Both the position numbers and the translations under genes were made by a program. DNA of 64,000 nucleotides from Sipunculus nudus (Eukaryota; Annelida; Sipuncula; Golfingiida; Sipunculidae). The notes under the pieces are model-generated. The model saw only the letters and a list, made by a program, of their open reading frames with translations, did no database searches and was not told the DNA's origin. The stretch spans positions 24,984,008 to 25,048,007 of the forward strand of contig CM049313.1 in the NCBI GenBank assembly GCA_026874595.1, given 5' to 3'. Below are positions 58,832 through 64,000 of the stretch, piece after piece. Position 1 is the first letter of the stretch. Each line of letters begins with the position of its first letter.

Positions 58832-60453
58832 CAGGGTTGGCCAAAAGGCGGCTTTTACTCATATTGGCTATAGCCGGCTAAAGCCGGCTAATACTGGCTG
58901 TTACTGGTCAATACCGGTTAATGTACTGATCATCTGGCAAATCATTTATACAATATTCTTTATTACACAGGATTTTAAAGGGGCCCAATTATCTGTAAAG
59001 CATGTTGAATTGACACGAAAAAATAGCTTCTTCCCTTTAAAATAAAATTCTACCTGCCAAAGTATTGCCCTGATACCGTTTGCTTACTCCTGTAAACGAA
59101 TGTGATGTCAGGTGTCAACATAAACACAGCGCGTATATCGACCGGTCACAACACGTGTCAATCAGGAGATGCTCTGACTGACTTTGCGCAAAAAAATGTA
59201 AAACATGTTCATGTTTTCGCTGGCTGAAATATCGCGTCTTGCGGCTCACAATGAGACCTCCGGTCACGCGGCCTTGTTATGGTAAACAGACACAGGTTGC
59301 CTGTGTTTACCAACACGCAGAGTCATAACAAGGTCTTAAACAGTCGTGTAAAAGGTACTGAGACTGTATGCTAGGATGATTTTGCTGGAAAACTTTTGTA
59401 TAAAGCAAAACTGAACTGATAGTGTGAAAGGATAGGCATAATATTGCTCCTGATTATGCCCCTTTACGTAGTTACAGTGATATACTATAGTAATCTGTCA
59501 AAATATTCATATAATGTACACTTTTTTTAAACTGGCTTTTAAGTATTGGCTGTAATAGAAGTTAACCGACACAAAGCCTAATTCTGGACTAGTGCAGTGA
59601 ACCATGTGGTTACTAGATGGACAGGTGGAAGCGAGACAATTATGTGACCAAACTGAATTAGTCTTCATATCATCTTAAGCACAAAAATGGATCCACTGTA
59701 TGGCTCCCTGATAGTCATTGTTTGTTTCACAATACTGACTTGCACCAGTAAAGGATGTTTAGTTGTTAACCAAGAGGCTACGGGGATAGAGATAAATTAA
59801 GTGAGCAAGATCAGAGTCAGTTTTGAGTCAATTTTAGTCTTGCCTTGACTTAAACTCCATGCTAGCTTATTATTGCTGTATGTTTGATCTTAACTTTTTA
59901 TTATCAAAGACTTTCTGGTACAAAGCTTTGATATTGGGACATGAACTGTAACATTTAGTGATTGGCCGCCAAGTTGGTGGCCTTCTTAAGCTTCTATCAG
60001 GCACAGAGAGATTGTTATGAGACTGGCACAGTGAAGCACCTTATTTGTGACTTTTATCATTGAACCTATATGTCATTTGACAAGTCAAACATCTGTACCA
60101 AATGTAAATCTTTACAGTTAAAATATTACTGCTCTAAGTTAACCTTAGTCCCCCCTGTAGTATCATTACTTCTTTGCTAAATTGGTATATTTGTTTTATG
60201 TGTGTCACATTCTTTGACTTTTTGTCATTTTAAATAATTTACTGTAGTATTTCCTAGCACAATATACAACGAACAAGCATTACAATAAAAACATTTTTAA
60301 AAATAATTCTGTTGTTGTTTATTAGGATTTGGGCATTTTTGTTCAATTGAAAAGTATTAGCCAGTAATAGCCAGTATTGGCCACTTCTGAAGTATTGACC
60401 GGGCCGGCTAAAGCGCGGTTAAAGCCGGGGGTGGCTCTTACCGGCCAACCCTG
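58832..60453. mobile_element. non-autonomous hAT-like element (1622 bp including a nested insertion)
   Basis: Ends are CAGGGTTGGCC and GGCCAACCCTG (perfect 11-bp TIR). Flanks ACCGGAGG (58824-58831) and ACTCGAGG (60454-60461) match at 6 of 8 bases, consistent with an eroded 8-bp duplication. Subterminal GGCTAATACTGG, GCCGGCTAAAG and their complements are repeated at both ends, as expected of transposase-binding sites. No transposase remains. It contains the TTAA-type element at 58979-59463. Confidence 0.75.
58979..59463. mobile_element. TTAA-type inverted-repeat element, copy 2 (485 bp), nested
   Basis: Left flank TTAA (58975-58978), right flank TTAC (59464-59467). Ends read AGGGGCCCAATTATC and AGGGGCATAATCA. 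The right ~210 bp is homologous to copy 1 in intron 1 of the SRPBCC gene; the left 30 bp also matches. Contains TTATGGTAAACAGACACA facing TGTGTTTACC. Confidence 0.75.
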
Positions 60454-60559
60454 ACTCGAGGTCCTTGGGCTCGCCTGTCAGGGCTTTGGTCACACGGACT
60501 GTACCAAAATCAAAAGGTGCCAGAGATAGCGCGGCTACATAGTCTTGACTCGTCAACTT

Positions 60560-60995
60560 CACTCATGACACAGCACAATCACACTGACAGTACCATTGCC
60601 AAGATATTCGAGATGGCGTCAACTTTGAATATTCTTCACACATAACACAACACAATAACACTCACAGTACAATTTCCTAGACACTCGAGAACTTTGAATA
60701 TTCTTGACTAATAACCAGTGATAACACAAAACAATAACACTGGCAGTACTATTTCCTAGATAATCGAGATTGCGTCAACTTTGAATAATATTCACTCATA
60801 ACATAACACAATCACACTGACAGTACCATTGATAATCAAGATGGCGTCAACTATTGAATATTCTTCACTCATAATACAGAACAATCACACTGACCGTAAG
60901 TACCATTGTCAAAGTCCTCGAGATGGCGTCAACGTCAGAATAATCTTCACTCATGACACAGCACAGTGACACTGACTGAATAATCTTTACTCATA
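60560..60995 (+). repeat. 70-84-bp tandem repeat, six diverged copies
   Basis: Units share CGAGATGGCGTCAACTTTGA, TCTTCACTCATAACACA and CACTGACAGTACCATT. The array ends where the pogo-like element begins. Confidence 0.8.
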
Positions 60996-61112
60996 ATTAG
61001 GGTAGGGTGGGGCAAGGCGCCCAGGTGAGGTTAAACGCCTACCTTAATTATTCAAAATATTACGTCACATGAAGCGTCTCGAGGCATGCAGAGCAGGTCC
61101 TGCAAACCAGGG

Positions 61113-61124
61113 GATCACGTGATC
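61113..61124. promoter_or_regulatory. palindromic E-box in the transposase 5' exon
   Basis: GATCACGTGATC, a perfect 12-bp palindrome around CACGTG, lies 42 bp before the putative 5' splice donor. Confidence 0.4.
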
Positions 61125-61166
61125 ACAGCGGGACAACGAAAAAGTGAGAGCTTCATATTGCACGGG

Positions 61167-61525
61167 GTAAGTTTCGTAATACTCCTCATTGTTAGATAAA
61201 AGACAAGTCCTAAGATTAGTTCCCATGTTTGCGCTTATGTAGAGGATGGCACAGACCCTATATGTATCTATGAGTAATGATGTTTACTACTTGTGCAGAT
61301 AGATTTCGATGAGCGATAATTCATCGCATTGTGAGATTGATACATTTAAAATAAAACAGTAACAAAGAGGCAAAACGCCTGTCATTCATAGTGGGCAAAA
61401 CGCCACCATGGGCTTTTTGCTCCCGCCGGTAGGCATTTTACCCCATCTTTTTTCTGTATTTAATCTTATTTTGAAATTACTTTTCAAGTAAGATATGGAT
61501 AATCTGTTGTTTTCTTTCATTTCAG
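61167..61525 (+). other. putative 5' UTR intron of the transposase gene
   Basis: Donor CACGGG|GTAAGT at 61167; acceptor TTTCTTTCATTTCAG ending 61525, eight bases before the start codon at 61534. Length 359 bp. Inferred from splice motifs only. Confidence 0.5.
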
Positions 61526-61533
61526 ATACCATC

Positions 61534-63958
61534 ATGGTCCGATACTATAAACGAAAATCGTCAAGAGGTAGTTATGGGGATGAAAAATTGAAGCAAGCCC
61601 TACAGTCAATCCGAGGAGGCATGCCCGTTTTACGAGCTTCAAAAACTTTTGGTATCCCGCCGAGAATGGCAAAGTAAAAAATCCCGGAGTCTCAAAGCTA
61701 GGTCGACATAGAATTGTTCTTACAACTGAGATCGAACGTCAACTGCATAACCATGTGAAGTATATGGAAAAGGCACTTTATGGCCTTACAACTCGTGATA
61801 TACGCCGTTTGGCATATGAAATAGCGGAAAAGTCTGACATCGATCACCCGTTCAGTCACGAGAGCAAGATGGCGGGAAAAGACTGGCTATCCGGATTCCT
61901 GTCAAGGCATCCGGACCTTAGCATCCGAGAAACCCCAGGGTACCAATTTGTCACGAGCAGTTGGGTTCAACAAACCGAAAGTGCATCCGTTCTTTGCAGT
62001 CTATCGAGAACTTTTACATGATCGTGAATTTTCCTCTGCTCGTGTATGGAACATGGATGAAACTGGCATTACTAGTGTGCAGAATCCAGGAAAAATACTG
62101 GCCACAAAAGGCATCAAACAGGTTGGCAAAGTGACGAGTGGTGAAAGAGGTAAAACGGTAACGGTCATATGTGGGATGAGTGCCGCTGGGGTATATATGC
62201 CTCCAATGCTCATATTTCCCAGAAAAAGAATGGCAGACGCACTGATGGTCGGGGCGCCTCCAGACTCGATCGGTTATGCTAATCCCAGTGGCTGGACTGA
62301 CTCGGATCTGTTTATGAAATGGTTGGAGCACTTTGTGAAATTTACAAACTCTTCCACAGAGATGCAGCACATCATCATCCTGGATGGCCATCACAGCCAT
62401 AAAACACTGGCAGCTGTGACCTATGCACGTGAACATGACATCCACCTGCTCACACTTCCACCACATAGCACACATAAAATGCAGCCTTTAGACCGAACAT
62501 ATTTCAAATCTCTCAAAAGTTCCTACAATGCAGCAGCAGACTCTTGGATGGTGGCACATCCTGGGAAGAGGATATCATTCTTTGCTATTGTAAGTATCTT
62601 TGGGAAAGCTTTCCTCAGGTCTGCTTCGCCTGAAAAAGCTGAACATGGATTTGCAACTTGCGGTATCTGGCCTTTTGATGCAAATGTGTTTTCAGACGAA
62701 GACTTCGTCGCTGCCATGGTAACTGATGAAGCGCATCCTTCTGCTGGTGAATCACCTGCTGCAGCTGGACAACCTACCTTTACAGGTGTAATGTCTGCTC
62801 CTTCTGGTCAACCTTCTGCTGGTTGTAACCTTCTTGCTGCTGTCGACCAACCACCCGGGCATGGTAACCATCCTGCTGCTGCCGACCAGCCACCTGCTGC
62901 TGCTGTTAACTCTCCTGTTGCCGACCAACCACCTGCTGCTGCTGGTAACTCTCCTGTTGCCGACCAACCACCTGCTGCTGCTGGTAACCCTCCTGCTGCT
63001 GCCGACCTGCCACCTGCTGCTGCTGTTAACTCTCCTGCTGCCGACCAACCACTTGCTGCTGCTGGTAACCCTCCTGCTGCCGCCGACCAGCCACCTGCTG
63101 CTGCTGGTAACTCTCCTGTTGCCGACCAGCCACCTGCTGCTGCTGGTAACCCTCCTGCTGCTGTTGACCAACCACCCGCTGCTGCTGGTAACCCTCCTGC
63201 TGTCGACCAACCACCTGTTGCTGGTAATCCTGTTGACTACACATCCGACAGCAATGGAACAAAAATCATAGAAGATGCGTCGCCGGTAGAAGGGCCTTCA
63301 GGTGAGATATACATTTTATCTACAAATGTGCCTTCAAAAACAAAACCTTGCAACCAGTTATCATGTTTTGACTTATCTTTACGTTTAAATGTTTGTAGGC
63401 TCTTCGGTGCAAGATATCATCCGCAGTCTGTCACCAATTCCCAAGCTTGGTACAGCACGCACCAGAAAAAGGAAGTCCGAGGGTGCTGTCCTTTTGACAT
63501 CATCGCCCTACAAGACAATGCTGCAGGAAAGACACACGGCAAAAGAAAAAAGAAAAGGTTGCACCAGCAAAGGAAAATCGGCAGTTAAAGCAAAAAAATC
63601 AAAATCAGTGAAAGAGAAAGGACCAGTTAAAGATAAACCGTCAATGAATCGGAGCATTAGAGGAAAGGGGAGAGGAAAACCCGCAGCAAGTAAAGCAAAG
63701 GGCCAGAAAAACACCCACAAAGGTACCCGGAAACCTAGACCATCGACCAGCCGTAAGACGTACAGCAGTGATGAAGACGAGGATGAGGAATGGCCTTGTT
63801 TAATATGTGCGGAGCCATTTGCCAATTCTAAATCCAAAGAAGTCTGGGTACAGTGCCTGTCATGTCACAAATGGGCTCACGAAGAATGCACATCTGGAGA
63901 ATCTCTTTTTGTATGCCCAAATTGTGAGTCAGACGTGCCCTCTGATGACTCTGATTAG
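61534..63958 (+). CDS. pogo-like transposase with C-terminal PHD finger; N-terminal half frameshifted
   Basis: M-V-R-Y-Y-K-R-K-S at 61534 opens a psq/CENP-B-type helix-turn-helix (L-K-Q-A-L-Q-S-I-R-G-G). A small loss and frameshift near 61665-61680 moves the sense to another frame (K-N-P-G-V-S-K-L-G-R-H onward, CENP-B second HTH, K-M-A-G-K-D-W-L-S-G-F-L) and a second, compensating shift near 61933 returns to the first. From there 451 codons are open: DDE_1 domain with Asp in W-N-M-D-E-T-G, Asp in I-I-L-D-G-H-H-S-H and Asp in Q-P-L-D-R-T-Y-F, the last two 35 residues apart. A Pro/Ala-rich repeat follows (62850-63230), then a 97-bp intron (63302-63398), an S-P-I-P-K-L segment, a long Lys-rich stretch and a PHD finger (63790-63935) with C-x2-C, C-x2-C-x4-H-x2-C and C-x2-C. 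It cuts and pastes DNA in its family; this copy could encode only the DDD-PHD part. Confidence 0.8.
62850..63230 (+). repeat. coding minisatellite, ten 33-42-bp units
   Basis: Units encode variants of A-D-Q-P-P-A-A-A-G-N-P-P-A; the DNA is a CCTGCTGCTGCTGGTAAC / GCCGACCAACCA alternation. All units keep the frame, so the array expanded under or without harm to coding. It lies between the catalytic domain and the PHD half. Confidence 0.9.
63302..63398 (+). other. intron (97 bp) inside the transposase gene
   Basis: Donor TTCAG|GTGAGA at 63302, acceptor TTTGTAG ending 63398. Removing it joins G-P-S to G-S-S-V-Q-D-I-I-R-S-L and puts the PHD finger in frame; reading through instead gives an unrelated tail and stop at 63588. 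Confidence 0.75.
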
Positions 63959-64000
63959 TTGACCAAAATAAGTCCTCCGTTTTGTTTTCTTTCTGAGGTA

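Larger units (their letters stand above)
60998..64000 (+). mobile_element. pogo-like (Tc1/mariner superfamily) DNA transposon, 3' end outside window
   Basis: Begins near GGTAGGGTGGGGCAAGGCGC (about 61001-61020), which looks like a transposon end; related GTGGGCAAAACGCC and TTTTACCCCATC motifs recur at 61390-61446. Inside is a spliced transposase gene (61534-63958) of the pogo/CENP-B type with a PHD finger. The right TIR is not in the window, so the element boundaries are unproved. Confidence 0.7.

Noticed and set aside
62752-63210. 152-codon antisense Ser/Arg-rich frame
   Set aside because: Shadow of the coding minisatellite in the transposase gene.

Overview
The window is metazoan nuclear DNA: AT-rich, intron-containing, gene-poor and full of decayed transposons, palindromic short elements, minisatellites and homopolymer or dinucleotide tracts. 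No bacterial operon, rRNA, CRISPR array or functional tRNA gene was seen. The transposon set (a Ty3/gypsy element with protease-integrase-RT-RNase H order, a pogo-like transposase ending in a PHD finger, periodic repeats carrying GGTGGCGCCACC cores, many short inverted-repeat elements) fits a marine invertebrate, most likely a mollusc such as a bivalve. That assignment is inference from element families, not proof.

Layout. 1-3964 is the 3' part of a Gmr1-like Ty3/gypsy retroelement: end of a gag zinc knuckle, protease, integrase, then RT connection and RNase H with the catalytic RT deleted, a polypurine tract and one complete 3' LTR. 4.9-6.3 kb holds a short hAT-like element and a periodic palindrome-bearing repeat. 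7.7-8.65 kb holds two abutting fold-back elements. 8810-13551 is the one convincing host gene: three exons, 189 aa, a membrane-anchored START-like (SRPBCC) protein, with two short transposons in intron 1 and a 21-bp minisatellite after the stop. 14.8-22 kb is mostly repeats. 22.0-24.2 kb contains a 0.4 kb pyrimidine tract followed by a 1.05 kb purine tract with a 42-bp minisatellite. 25.3-30.3 kb holds two broken LINEs arranged head to head.

30-58.8 kb is largely unassigned: small tandem duplications, TA, GA and G tracts, a GGACTC-type array, two tandem repeat arrays, and a palindromic RFX-type X-box. It has no convincing long coding region; it could be a regulatory landscape or simply intergenic.

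58.8-60.5 kb is a non-autonomous hAT-like element with a TTAA-type element nested inside it; the same TTAA family also sits in intron 1 of the SRPBCC gene. 60.56-61.0 kb is a tandem repeat directly preceding a pogo-like DNA transposon (about 61.0 kb to beyond the right edge). Its transposase has a CENP-B-type N-terminus broken by two compensating frameshifts, an open DDD catalytic domain, a coding minisatellite, a 97-bp intron and a C-terminal PHD finger.

No clear new multi-gene system is visible. The most unusual structures are the fold-back element built from CTCGCCTAGGCGAG palindromes, the 10-bp-duplication inverted-repeat element beside it, the periodic GGTGGCGCCACC repeats, and the pogo-PHD transposase.
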